Of a stretch of DNA of 64,000 nt, positions 36,690-47,319 are shown in pieces. The stretch comes from Tubiluchus corallicola (taxonomy: Eukaryota; Priapulida; Priapulimorpha; Priapulimorphida; Tubiluchidae). Numbering within the stretch: the first letter of the stretch is position 1; each line of letters starts with the position of its first letter. The position numbers and the translations under genes are program-made. Under the pieces are notes generated by a model. The model was not told the origin of the DNA, made no database searches, and saw only the letters and a list, made by a program, of their open reading frames with translations. The DNA lies in NCBI GenBank assembly GCA_030141605.1, contig JAQGDQ010000279.1:64001-128000 (forward strand). Reading direction: 5' to 3'.

Positions 36690-36790
36690 AAAAATTGCAC
36701 TCTATTGGGACTCGAACCCAAGATATTGTGCTTTCCATGAATCTACGATAAATCACTTCATCGATTCGTGAAGTACCAATACCCTACAGG
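36690..36790 (-). mobile_element. tRNA-derived SINE-like fragment
   Basis: The minus strand has a canonical B box, GGGTTCGAGTCCC, near 36707-36720, with tRNA-like flanks. I could not build a full cloverleaf, so it is probably a SINE head or tRNA pseudogene. Confidence 0.45.
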
Positions 36791-37611
36791 TTCTGTAAAG
36801 CATCTGATGACTGGGACGAGGGGTTTCTAGACAAGACATATAGAATATCACAGCGAAAAGTCGCTAATTGTTTGCAGCTCCTAAATCTTTTCACTATTTA
36901 TTACGAAATGTGCAAAGCATCACAACTAATGTTATGTTTTACTGGCATGAAATGTCCTGACTGAAAACTCAAAACTACATGTAAATGCAGAATATGTATA
37001 TATATATTACGTACAATATACAATACATGTACGGTACGTTAGTTTGCAGTCGAAGTGCTTACTGATAAAACAAAAACTGCTGTAAACTACTAGAAAGAAA
37101 TTTTATTATCAAGTGAAGAATATGGTTTGGTGAAAATGAATGTGTCTGAGTTTCGTTTCGGTTTAGTTCAGTTTCAGCCTCAATGGGCCAAAAAATATAA
37201 AACACAAACATTATAGGGAGATAGATAAAACACCTCTATAAATCACGTGGCGCAAAAACGCGTCTAAGTTTTGACGGTATTACAAGAAGAAAATAACGAA
37301 ATCGCATGAAAATTACTATATCGATGTTGCAGACGTTTATGTTTTTAATGCTGAAATTTTTAGGTCATTTCCTTTAATTATTCCAAAGATCCAGAAATTT
37401 CAAATCAAAAATTCAAGAAAATAAATGCCGGAAAAATTGTGTGTCACTAATGTTAATTTTCCTGTCGTAACTTAAAAACGACTAAAACCATAAACTTGTA
37501 ACTTTCACAACCAAAAGCTAATGTATTGTTATAGCGTGCTGTGAAATTTCAACTTTATAGAGCACATGTTTCTAACATTATTGTAGTCCAAACTTCGACA
37601 CGTTTTTTCTG

Positions 37612-37631
37612 ACACCCCCCCCCCCCCCCCC
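37612..37631. repeat. Poly-C homopolymer
   Basis: About 18-19 consecutive C bases. A shorter G run occurs at about 45873-45884. Copy number in such runs is prone to sequencing error. Confidence 0.9.
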
Positions 37632-37715
37632 GATACATGTGCGGTCTGAAAAGTCATACAATGGCGCCACTGAAAATCATTTGGCTTCAGGGCATGTTCT
37701 TGATTTCAAAAACGG

Positions 37716-38170
37716 TCAAAAATGACCCCTCGGTCCTTTTAGCGCTTGGCGAACTTGGTCAGTAGCTAGTAAAACAAGCAGACACGGGGATTTACCTTGC
37801 AAATTCACTGATAATCCCTGAAGCCAGTGTGGCATCTCTTTAATGGGGGATTTGCCTGAAAGCTTACAGATTTGAATCATTTGCTTGGGTGAACCTTTTA
37901 CGTAACAGCCTGCGCAATTTCTTTTATCTTTAGCAACCCCGTACTGAGGCAATTTTCTAAAATGGCGTTGTTTCCATTGTATTTAACATAGTTATTATTG
38001 TTGGTTTTAGCTGGTAATTAACAAAGTCTGTGCATTTTTGCAAAAGCATATTCAGCAGAGACATTAGCCAATTTGTCAGTGTGAAAATGGATTTTTGGAA
38101 ACGAAAGGCTTGTGACTCACAAAAACAGAGAATTGGTGTTCTAGCTGGCATTGCTGGCACGCCCGTTCTC

Positions 38171-38172
<2 letters not shown>
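37716..38172 (-). pseudogene. Possible decayed protein-coding relic (unassigned)
   Basis: Two abutting minus-strand frames (38172-37957 and 37952-37716) have less repetitive composition than their surroundings. The second carries NCAGCYVKG and a later QICKLSGK, loosely recalling a transposase C-terminal zinc finger. No diagnostic motif is complete, and the frames are separated by a stop and frame change. Chance open frames remain likely. Confidence 0.2.
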
Positions 38173-38222
<50 letters not shown>

Positions 38223-38236
38223 CGACGATGATGATA
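38171..38236. repeat. (ATG)n microsatellite
   Basis: About 18 ATG units followed by GACGACGATGATG. It causes a poly-Met frame that is not a gene. Confidence 0.95.
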
Positions 38237-38602
38237 TTGTTGTTGTTGTTGGTATTGCTGTTGTCGTTGTATCTGCTGCTGCTGTAATTTTGTTCTAATT
38301 TTCTCCGAAGATGCTCACTGTTACTGTTCTATTCACTGAATAAAATACAACTGCTGAATGGAAGTAAAATTAATGTCTCTTTTGCTATTTTACTTGTTCG
38401 TTATAAAATTATAAATACCTTCTGCTATAAGCAAATATCTGGTCACAAAAAACGACTGCCCAACGTTCATTCCTTGCAAGCAAATGTTATCGTCAAAGGT
38501 ATTATTCAAGACAATTACAAAAACACACAGTTTGGACCTGAGACATGCAACATACATACACAGACTACACATACGCTAAAGAGGTTTGTTCCCTAATACA
38601 AA

Positions 38603-38608
38603 TTTAAT
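38603..38608 (-). terminator. PNP: Possible PNP poly(A) signal (ATTAAA)
   Basis: ATTAAA on the minus strand, 85 bases past the PNP stop codon. It is the commonest variant of the canonical signal, and no closer AATAAA was seen. Confidence 0.35.
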
Positions 38609-38692
38609 TTTAAAATTCTGTGATCAGAGGCTGTTCATCTGTCCTCATTTAAGGCTGCTTCTACTACTGGCGCTGCCGCTGCGGCTGGATCT

Positions 38693-41600
38693 TCATTTCT
38701 TCATTTTTGATGCAACAGTCAGCACCAGATTTTGTATATCCACACTGCGCTGGCGACCAGTTTCTAAGACTTCTTCGTGGTTAGCCAATTCCTTGCTTTC
38801 GTAGTCCATGACGACCATATTTGTAATCATTGAGATACCCAGAACGTTCAGGCCACAGTGTCTGGCAATAATCACTTCGTGACAAGTGCTCATACCAACA
38901 GCGTCCGCGCCCAGGAGGCGCAGTAGTCGACTTTCTGCCACAGTTTCGAACGACGGACCTCCTAACATGACGTAGACGCCCTCGCGGATGAAGTTTTTGA
39001 AGCCTAAATCTTTGCACGCTTCTTTGGCTAGATCTCGTAGATGTTGGTCGTATGCGTTACTCACAGGAATGAACCGTTCACCAAATCGCTGGTCATTGGG
39101 GCCTCGGAGAGGGCTGTTACCTGCAAAATGGAAGAGAACCATAAAGCAGCTAATTATATAAAATGGGGGAGCACTAGCTCGCAGAAGCACATCATGAAAA
39201 AGACTGTTCTGGTGAAAGTTACTATCTTCCGTCAGTTTTAGTGACACTCATGAAATCTTTAAAGCAGGGTACTGAGTATACTGTATTTTCTTCAAGAAAC
39301 TGTATACCAAAACAGTGATACTGTATTTAGTGTATATGCTAAATCTGCAGCTAAAAGATTTAGTAAGGTCAACAATTCATTTAACTAAAACTTATTCGTT
39401 TAAATCAAGAAACGATAAACAAAAAAATGCCTGTTAGAGTCTAAAGAACTGAAATTACAAAATGTGTATATATAAAGAATATTTATGGCTGAAATAGATA
39501 AAGTAATAATGATGCCGAAGGACACAAAGTTAACGTAACAACACAAAGAACAGTAAAAATGAATTTAAAAATCTCGCAATTGGAAAACAAGGAAAAAAGC
39601 AGAAGGGAGAAATACAGATGTACTGTAACAGATGTCACGTTAGCCAGTGATTTTATACTTCTGTGTTTTTCCAATGTGTTTTTATCACTGTGTTTCTATG
39701 TGCTGCTGTATTCTTTTAACACATACAAAACACGTCAAAAATTGATATTAGTTACATGAGATTTTTTTCGTCATTTAAACTGCAATGGCAATTTGAAATG
39801 TCGTGTTTTTCTTTCTTATTTGTCGTTTTTTTAGTTATGGATTTTTAAATTTAAACTTTGCACATACATTGTTAATTTAAAAATTCATTTAAAGTTGGAA
39901 AATTTCTTGTTAACTAATGAAATTAGTTTTAAATCAAAAGTCGCTTTTATCAAATTAATAATCAGTTCCCGTTACATATAGAAACTGACAGACACCACAA
40001 GCAAAACTAAAATACTAGTTAATAAAAGACGGCAAACAGTGTAATTCAGGAGAACAGAAAGAAAAACATTTTGTACTATACTGATCTAAACACAACGAAC
40101 TAAATCTTAAATTGCATGCAAATATTTGTGAGCTCCGTCCTGAATTTCTCGGTTTTGCGTGATAAAGACAAATTTCTATTCATTATGAAAAGTGAAGAAG
40201 TAGAGCTCTGACAAATAATATGCCACTTTATTAATGATTTTTTTGGAAATCGGGTGGTTTGGGTGAGGTATTTTTAACTATAAACACTAGATTTTATCAA
40301 CGTTTGATTATCGATAAATCAGTGAAATACGTGCGGGCTACGTCTTTCCGTTTTGTAATTTCCTTTGTGATGAGTTATTATATATCTCGTGTTTTTCCAT
40401 GTTTGCTTGATTGTTAATGTTAATTAATATTAATGATATTGTTATTGTTACTGCTACTGTTATTGTTACTGTTACTGTCACTGTCATGTCACTGTTATTG
40501 GTATTATTACTGTTACTGTTACTGCTACAGATACTGTTACTGTTACTCTTACTCTTACTCTTACTCTTACTCTTACTCTTACTCTTACTCTTACTCTTAC
40601 TCTTACTCTTACTCTTACTCTTACTCTTACTCTTACTCTTACTCTTACTCTTACTCTTACTCTTACTGTTACTGTTACTGTTACTCTTACTCTTACTCTT
40701 ACTCTTACTCTTACTCTTACTCTTACTCTTACTCTTACTCTTACTCTTACTCTTACTCTTACTCTTACTCTTACTCTTACTCTTACTCTTACTCTTACTC
40801 TTACTCTTACTCTTACTCTTACTCTTACTCTTACTCTTACTGTTACTGTTACTGTTATTGTTATTGTTATGAGTTGAAGTTGGTTACAAAAATACGGTGA
40901 ATAAACGGAGATGCATTTGCGACATTACTTCATTTTTATTGCCAGTGAACACAAAATAACAAAAACGAAACATCGGGCTGTCATCCTGAGCAGCCGACAT
41001 TACTTCCACCTCTGTAACAACTAACTAACTAGGTCAAAAGCAAGTTACAGAACACAGGTGAGAAGCCAACCTGGCGCTTAAATTAGAATCGGCAGGCGGG
41101 TCATAACATTATTATTAGTTAAAGCTGACAAGACTGGCAAACACTGACGTTCTTAAAGCAAGTAAAGTTACATTTGGAACCATTTTCTAGTCCTCAAACA
41201 AGAAGCCCGATGAATTTATAAGCAGCCGTTCTGCATCTGTAGGTGTCTTAAAGGTAAAAAATGTGAAAAAACGAGTAGCAGTGTATCTATAAATGCTCTT
41301 AACATGTATATTCAATTCCTTATTTCTACTGAACCGTGGCAGCTTTAATTGCTTCTTTTTGTCATATTTGCAGGTACCGCATTTTCATTTTTGGTGTTTC
41401 GAAGTTACTTCACTATAGTCCTGTTTCCGAGTTACATAAATTTGTTTTTTTAGTTACCTTTTTGTTTTTGTTTTCTTTTTTATTTATTTTTCTGGCCATT
41501 GTAAACCCAGAATTGAAAATTGCTAATTATAAAAGGTAATTATGACCTGACAACATCACTTGTTGATTACCTGCGAATCCGGGGAAGAAAATGTGATCTT

Positions 41601-42036
41601 TGATTATCATGAAATCACCCACGTTGTAGTCTGGATTTAAGCCGCCAGAGGCGTTCGTGATAATCAAATGTTCAACGCCCATCAAGTGAAAGACTCTGAC
41701 AGGCATGGCACAAGTGGAAATGTCATAGCCTTCATATGTATGGAACCTCCCTTGCATCATCACTGCATCCACCCCTGCAAGCTGTCCAAAAACCAACCGC
41801 CCAGCGTGTCCTGGAACAGTGCTGACAGGAAAATTTGGTATGTCCTTGTAGTTAAAAACCTCCTTTTCGTCCAAGACGTCTGCCAAACCACCACAACCCG
41901 TGCCTAGGATGATAGCCAATAATGGTCTTCGTTTGGTGTGGTCTAGAAGATAATCCGTAATTGCTTTCACTTCTTCATACGTGTACGGAGAAGCGTGAAC
42001 GGCTTTTGCGATTTTTTGATGCGTTTTTGCCGCCAT
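38693..42036 (-). CDS. PNP: Purine nucleoside phosphorylase, two coding exons, complete (297 aa)
   Basis: Catalyses phosphorolysis of inosine and guanosine to base plus ribose-1-phosphate in purine salvage; cytosolic, usually a trimer. Exons 41571-42036 and 38693-39120 join in phase (FAG|GNSPLRG region) through a GTAATC donor and TTTTGCAG acceptor. Visible signatures: GTGCGGL (45-51), [13 protein letters not shown] (72-84), [10 protein letters not shown] (95-104), NASGGLNP (128-135), [12 protein letters not shown] (161-172), [10 protein letters not shown] (209-218), GADAVGMST (226-234), [11 protein letters not shown] (253-263) and ANHEEV (268-273). Equivalents of human His86, Tyr88, Phe159, Glu201, Asn243 and His257 are all present; the phosphate-binding Ser33 is Thr46 here. 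The start is the ATG in AAAATGGCGGC; human PNP is 289 residues. The 2450-bp intron holds a large hexanucleotide array. Confidence 0.96.
40436..40872. repeat. (CTTACT)n hexanucleotide array in the PNP intron
   Basis: Starts as TTACTG/TTATTG units, becomes nearly pure TTACTC from about 40540 to 40840 with a short TTACTG interruption at about 40667-40684, then decays to TTATTG. In PNP sense the unit is GTAAGA. Poly-Leu and Ser-Tyr frames over it are artefacts. Confidence 0.95.
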
Positions 42037-42250
42037 TTTGTGTTGAACAAACGAAAACAAAATTTAACAAAAAAAAATTGCCAAACAAAGACGCTGAAAG
42101 GGCAAGACCATCGTTCCTCCACTTAGCCAAAATCCAAAAGGCACCATCGCCTCATCCTTACCCTGCTGACTTTCGGACTAAGAACATGTCGTCATTAACA
42201 ACTAGCAATAACGTCATTTAGTGACGTCACAAACTACCTTATAAATACTT
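42037..42250 (-). promoter_or_regulatory. PNP: PNP promoter region with a perfect CRE palindrome
   Basis: TGACGTCA, the full CREB/ATF site, lies at 42222-42229, about 185 bp upstream of the PNP ATG. Additional half sites (CGTCATT) occur at about 42190 and 42212. No TATA box was seen at the expected place. Position and clustering suit a CREB/ATF-type promoter, but the transcription start is not mapped. Confidence 0.5.
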
Positions 42251-42747
42251 TGAACTACGTCAATGTTGGCATGTAATTTAAATCAAGAAATTATGAGTGA
42301 AATCTGTAAACGAATTTAAAAGGGAACTCTGGTCTTGGTACTACCCACTGCCTACTGTCTCTATTGGGAATGCAAACATGGGCTTTGACAGTTCAATTTC
42401 AAAGGTTTTTGGCTTCACAACGGCCTCTCACATCACATCCCTTTCCCACCCCAACGCAACAAAAAACTCAAATTTTGTAACATATAATTTAGAGAAGGAC
42501 AAGAGAGTTTTAGCGGAAAAAGCGGGTGAGCAATTCTTTTATGGCATATTTCAAAATTATAGAGTTATCATATACAACTATAGCATAGAAATAGGTTTTT
42601 ACGAGGAATTACTTTTGAATCACAAACTTGGTCGTTAAAGTTTCTTTAATAGAAATAAAGAAAATTCGAGCAAATTTATGTTGATTAGATTCAAACTCGC
42701 CATTAGATTATGACGTAATTCTCATTAACAAAATTTAATGCCATTGT

Positions 42748-43530
42748 CAGAGGCGGATTAACATTAGGTTAAAGAGGCCATATCCTAAGGCCCTAAGTTT
42801 TGCTAGGCTCTCGGAGTCCTGAGACGGACCTATTAAACAGATAATGTTATTTAGTAAAAACAATAACTAAATCATTTAAAAGTGAACGTGCTGAAATCAA
42901 GAAAGTTATATTTGTTTTTCTTTTTTGTTGTTTGTTTTTTGTTTTTCTTATAAGCTATTGAGCTTATATTGTACACAAAATATTTTCATTTTTCACAATA
43001 GACCCACACATTTGGACACAGGATGCTTTGCCACAAAGGCAACTTGAGACAGTTTGGGCAAAGTTTGTTTTGGACAAAGATTATTTGGCCGTATGGGTCA
43101 TTTAGACATAAAAATTTGATACTTCTAAGAGCAGCACATCTAAACATGTGCAGCACACTTCTCATTGTCCAATGTTTTAGAATCATCTTTTCTGATTGAC
43201 GAAACAGCAACTCACCTTTTGGCCAAAGGCACGATTATCAAAATCATTTTCGTTCGTTACCAGTAACGACAAAGGCTGTTAGTAACTCTATATAAACATT
43301 GAAGAACAGCTCTCTTTTTTAATAGTTTCCATGAAGTTTGATGGCAATTTGACTTGTGTGGGAGTTTATTTTTAACCTAATAGTTAATCAAATGCATACG
43401 ATTTTGTGCTGAAATATTGCGTGCGAATAGATTTCGGGATCGGCAGAATAGCACAATTGGATGTAGTGCGTAGCCTATACATTTAGGCTATTCGTTTTTT
43501 GTAGGCTTATACCTTTGAAATCCGCCCCTG
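42748..43530. mobile_element. Non-autonomous hAT-type transposon, 783 bp
   Basis: Terminal inverted repeats CAGAGGCGGATT (left) and CAGGGGCGGATT (right, reverse complement) agree at 11 of 12 bases, with the CAG-GGCGG end common in hAT families. It is flanked by 8-bp direct repeats GCCATTGT (42740-42747) and GCCATCGT (43531-43538), 7 of 8 identical. No transposase frame; a short minus-strand frame at 42986-43210 inside it has no transposase motif. It is unrelated in sequence to the hAT-type element at 12081-12692. Confidence 0.78.
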
Positions 43531-43538
43531 GCCATCGT

Positions 43539-44700
43539 TGAAATGAAACTCTTGCAGATATCTTATTTCTTCGTTTAAACGCCCACTACTTTTAAGACTT
43601 GCAAGCGGTCCAATTACAACATATACAGCTCTCAGAGCTTTTGCTTCATTGAGGGCGTATTGTTCCTACAATTGGGCACTTATTTCACCATTAATTTAGC
43701 ATTTTCAGAATAAAGAACAATAACTATAGACGTAATGAGCGGCAATTTGTCAGAATTTGGCGTTGTATCGATTCGCGCTGTGATAACGACTCAATCTCTA
43801 GAGAGGTAATTGTGGCGGTTTTTGCCGGGGAATTACCTGCATTTGCAAAATATTTTCTTGTCAGGTTAATTTGTGTTTATAATCAAGCGCTAAACCGATT
43901 GACTTGCTTTGTTCTTGCTGCTCTGAGGAAGGGGAATTTAAAATCAAATTCAGACAATTCCAAGCAAGTAAAAATGCTGAGAATTGATTTTAATTGTTTA
44001 GTTCGCCTTTACATAAACTTCTTATCAATCAATCAGTTTCATCAGTATATTAACTTTATCGATTAGGGTTATATATGGATACTTCTCTGCCTTATGCCTT
44101 GGTCTATTAATAATTAATTTTAACGAAATAAAATTTAATATTTAATGTTATAGAACTTACTTTCTGTTTGATAACGTGGTTAATATTATTCTGATGAATA
44201 TTAACACCCTGGGATTTTATAATAAAATCGCACAAGTAAGTATAAATAAATGCGCTTATAGCCGAAAACACCCCGCATAAGTACCCTAGAATACCCAAAG
44301 ATAGACATCATTTTGTTAGGCTGTTGTCAACCCTAAATTTAGTAATATTTAATTTAGTTATGATCTTAATTACGATATAGAATATTACTGATTATTATAC
44401 ATATGTACTTAATTTTGTCCATACACCAATGTCATGATTTTGTCTGCGCCATCTTAGTAGTCACTTAATTATTTGTTAATACGTAAATTTTGTAAATAAG
44501 CTCTGTGTTTTGTTTTTATATATCAAGATTTATTTTTTTTCGTAATTTTAGTTGTAAATGACGCTATTGCCAATATTCAGTCAGTCACTTACGTTGTATA
44601 TGATTGACTGGTGTGCTGCCTCCTGTACGCAGTGCACATTTCTTATGTGCAATGTACTTTTACTTTGAATATGCAAGATTTTAATTGGCAAATAAAGGAT
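43539..44700. other. Intergenic, no gene seen
   Basis: AT-rich spacer between the hAT-type element and the CTGT/CATC arrays. The short frames have no recognisable features. Confidence 0.4.
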
Positions 44701-44710
44701 TTATCTAACT

Positions 44711-44711
44711 A

Positions 44712-44770
<59 letters not shown>

Positions 44771-44955
44771 TTCTGTCTGCCTATGTATCTATCTATCTGT
44801 CCATCCATCCATCCATCCATCCATCCATCCATCCATCCATCCATCCATTCGTCCTTCCATACGTTCATCCATCCGTCCGTCCATCCATCCGTCCATCCAT
44901 CCATCCATCCGTGCATCCATCCGTTTATCCAGCCATCCAACCATACATTCACCAA
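44711..44955. repeat. Compound (CTGT)n and (ATCC)n array
   Basis: About 18 CTGT units (44711-44785), a CTAT transition, then about 35 ATCC/GTCC units. Open on both strands, so several Ser/Val/Cys-, His/Pro/Ser- and Trp/Met/Asp-repeat frames arise here by chance. Confidence 0.95.
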
Positions 44956-45525
44956 TTCTTCTATCTAAAATTGTCTTCATCATCACATGGACATCTCATG
45001 AAAAACATAGGCCTAACATTTGTCATAATTTAAATTCAATAAAATGCGCCACACGAACAATATTCACGGACTCACATTCAGATTAAGTTAGTTTATCTCC
45101 TGTAATCATACACAATAAATATACACAAGCAAAAAATAATTAAATTTACAGATAGAGTGGCAGAAAACCGTATCGTTAGAGAATCAGCCACCCTTTTAGT
45201 TAAAGTTAACAGAACGAATTTTAAATTCCGAGGTGATTTAAGGCTGGATATAAGAATTAGAATACGCAGGTATGGATATAAGTTGTTGCCTGTTATGCAT
45301 TCACAGTCAACATTAAGGTCATATTGTAAATATTATTAATTAAGATTATGAACAATTAATTCAACGCCCAGAGATTATTCTAGGCTTTAAATTAATAACA
45401 GAAATTAATCTAACTGGTAAACGATTAGTGTAGTGTGAGTAAACTATAACTCGAAAAAAATCAATTGTTTGGTGAGCCAAACTCAATTAAGGATTACAGT
45501 TTAATTAAGACTTGTCGTAATCACA

Positions 45526-45660
45526 AGAGCTGAGTAGTCTAGTAGATATCACGTTCAACTTGTAATCCAAAGGTTTGTGGTTCAAAGTCAGTTCCGAGTT
45601 TTTCACATTTCCTATTAGGTTAAATTTGGCTTTTAAATTTTATTATTATTTTTATTACTA
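45526..45660 (+). mobile_element. tRNA-derived SINE copy
   Basis: A-box-like GAGCTGAGTAGTCTAGTAGA, a tRNA-like anticodon arm CTTGTAATCCAAAGG, and a B-box-like GTGGTTCAAAGTC. The body then contains AAATTTGGCTTTTAAA and a (TTA)n-like tail. The body is shared with 15195-15325 and, more loosely, 56838-56990. Confidence 0.55.
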
Positions 45661-45699
45661 CAATTATTTCATGTAATAGTTTTGAGTCTCAATTCGAAT

Positions 45700-47070
45700 A
45701 ACAAAGAGGTAGTTCTTAATGATAACAATAGATAGATTAAATAAAAAATCACACATTAAAAAAGAAATGTTTCAATGCAGTGCCTACCATAAAAAGCCAT
45801 ATTTTTTGGTAATAGCAGTAATATCTCCTTTCTACATTTCTTATTACCGTGACCACGCCATCATATGGGACTAGGGGGGGGGGGGTCGGCTTCTGATAGC
45901 ATCTCATTCGGAAATCCCGACGCAATCCAGACCAGTTTAAGGTAATCAACTCCTGGTAACTCTATCCACGCGCGACTTGTCATAATTAAGGTAATTGGCA
46001 TCTCCAACCATCAACTTTTACAAACAAAATAACCCTTGCAGAAACATAAACACATGGCATTGTTAGCTGGATACAAATTAAGCCGAATTAGCCGCCATAA
46101 TGTTGCCTCCAAAGTGAACAACTGGCGCTGAATCGAGTGTCGCCTCGGAGGTGTGGGAAGGGAGGAGGAAAAGATAACATTTCTGCTTCCCGCGGAGTGA
46201 CGCTGCTACGTCTGCTCCCAACAACTCAGTTGTATGATATGAAATATACCTTTTCAACATGCCTTTTAGAGAGCTCACTTTTTAAAACGTAGAAATTATT
46301 TAAACTTATGTGACAAAAGTGATGTAATTTTTTTTCAAACACCCTATATATTAAGTTTTAATAGTTCTATGAACAATTTGTATCTTCTGGTTGACTTTAA
46401 GGTGATTAACTTTCTGTTCATTCCTTGGCAGATTACAAAAGAGATGTCTCACATTAGCACTACTAATATTTTTATAGATGGCGATACCTGTTCAGCGTTT
46501 TAAACATTTTGCTGTGTATATTTACACATTATATTATCATCTATTAACAAGAAAAAGAAACTGTCATTATGATTAATCTTCGTAGTAATAAGAAATTGGT
46601 TGTCATTTTCAAAGAAGTGTATTATATTCTTTCATATTACTTATTTTATAATTATAATTTTAGAAAACAAGAAGCTGCCCAAAATGTCTCAGGGCCCAAA
46701 TTTTTTGGGTTCTCTTATAATGCTAGTGCAAGAGCAATTAACTGCTAACCTTGTGCACTATACTAACATATTTTGATATATTACGTTGTAAGTCCACGTA
46801 TAGCTTGTGTACTAGGTTGAACAACAGTGAAAACAGTATTTGTAAAAATATTATCAGTTCTGTTGCAAGATTCATCTATGAAATTAAAGATTTGTGTCGT
46901 AAAATTCTGTATCAACAAAGGTAAAATTTATAGCCTAGATGTATAGCCTCTACGTACTTGGAGATGCATGTTTTTCGTGGCCATGTTTGGATATGCTTGC
47001 TTTTATCGTTGAAGAAATTTAGTATTTTTTCCGTTAGTGAAATTTAGTAATTTTCATGCGTTCATTTTCT
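45700..47070. other. Intergenic, no gene recognised
   Basis: Contains a G homopolymer at about 45873-45884. A GC-richer patch at about 46090-46240 is open on the minus strand for 66 codons but has no recognisable motif. Confidence 0.35.
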
Positions 47071-47312
47071 GTGTAGTGTAGTATAGTGTAGTGTAGTGTA
47101 GTGTTGTGTAGTGTAGTGTAGTGTAGTGTAGTGTAGTGTAGTGTAGTGTAGTGTAGTGTAGTGTAGTGTAGTGTAGTGTAATGTAGTGTAGTGTAGTGTA
47201 GTGTAGTGTTGTGTAATGTAGTGTAGTGTAGTGTAGTGTAGTGTAGTGTAGTGTAGTGTAGTGTAGTGTAGTGTAGTGTAGTATAGTGTAGTGTAGCTTT
47301 GTTTAGTGTAGT
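47071..47312. repeat. (GTGTA)n pentanucleotide array
   Basis: About 46 GTGTA units with rare GTATA, GTAAT and GTTGT variants. Confidence 0.95.
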
Positions 47313-47319
47313 TATTGTT

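Larger units (their letters stand above)
33500..37600. other. Intergenic, no gene recognised
   Basis: AT-rich spacer. It holds two tRNA-like SINE fragments (34430-34565 and 36690-36790) and a low-repeat island at 35030-35170. None of the small open frames has recognisable motifs or convincing splice context. Confidence 0.4.

Noticed and set aside
36696-36715. miR-92-like seed AATTGCACT
   Set aside because: Only the seed matches; it lies at the edge of a tRNA-like fragment and no precursor hairpin is evident.
40411-40900. Long poly-Leu and Ser-Tyr/Cys-Tyr open frames
   Set aside because: They translate the CTTACT hexanucleotide array and lie on the strand opposite to PNP, inside its intron.
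42037-42060. Upstream PNP start at a TTG codon (eight extra residues)
   Set aside because: Not an ATG; the ATG at 42034-42036 has an excellent context (AAAATGGCG).
44611-45033. 140-codon frame rich in Ser, Val, Cys, His and Pro
   Set aside because: Almost entirely CTGT and ATCC repeat; no unique protein-like part of useful length.
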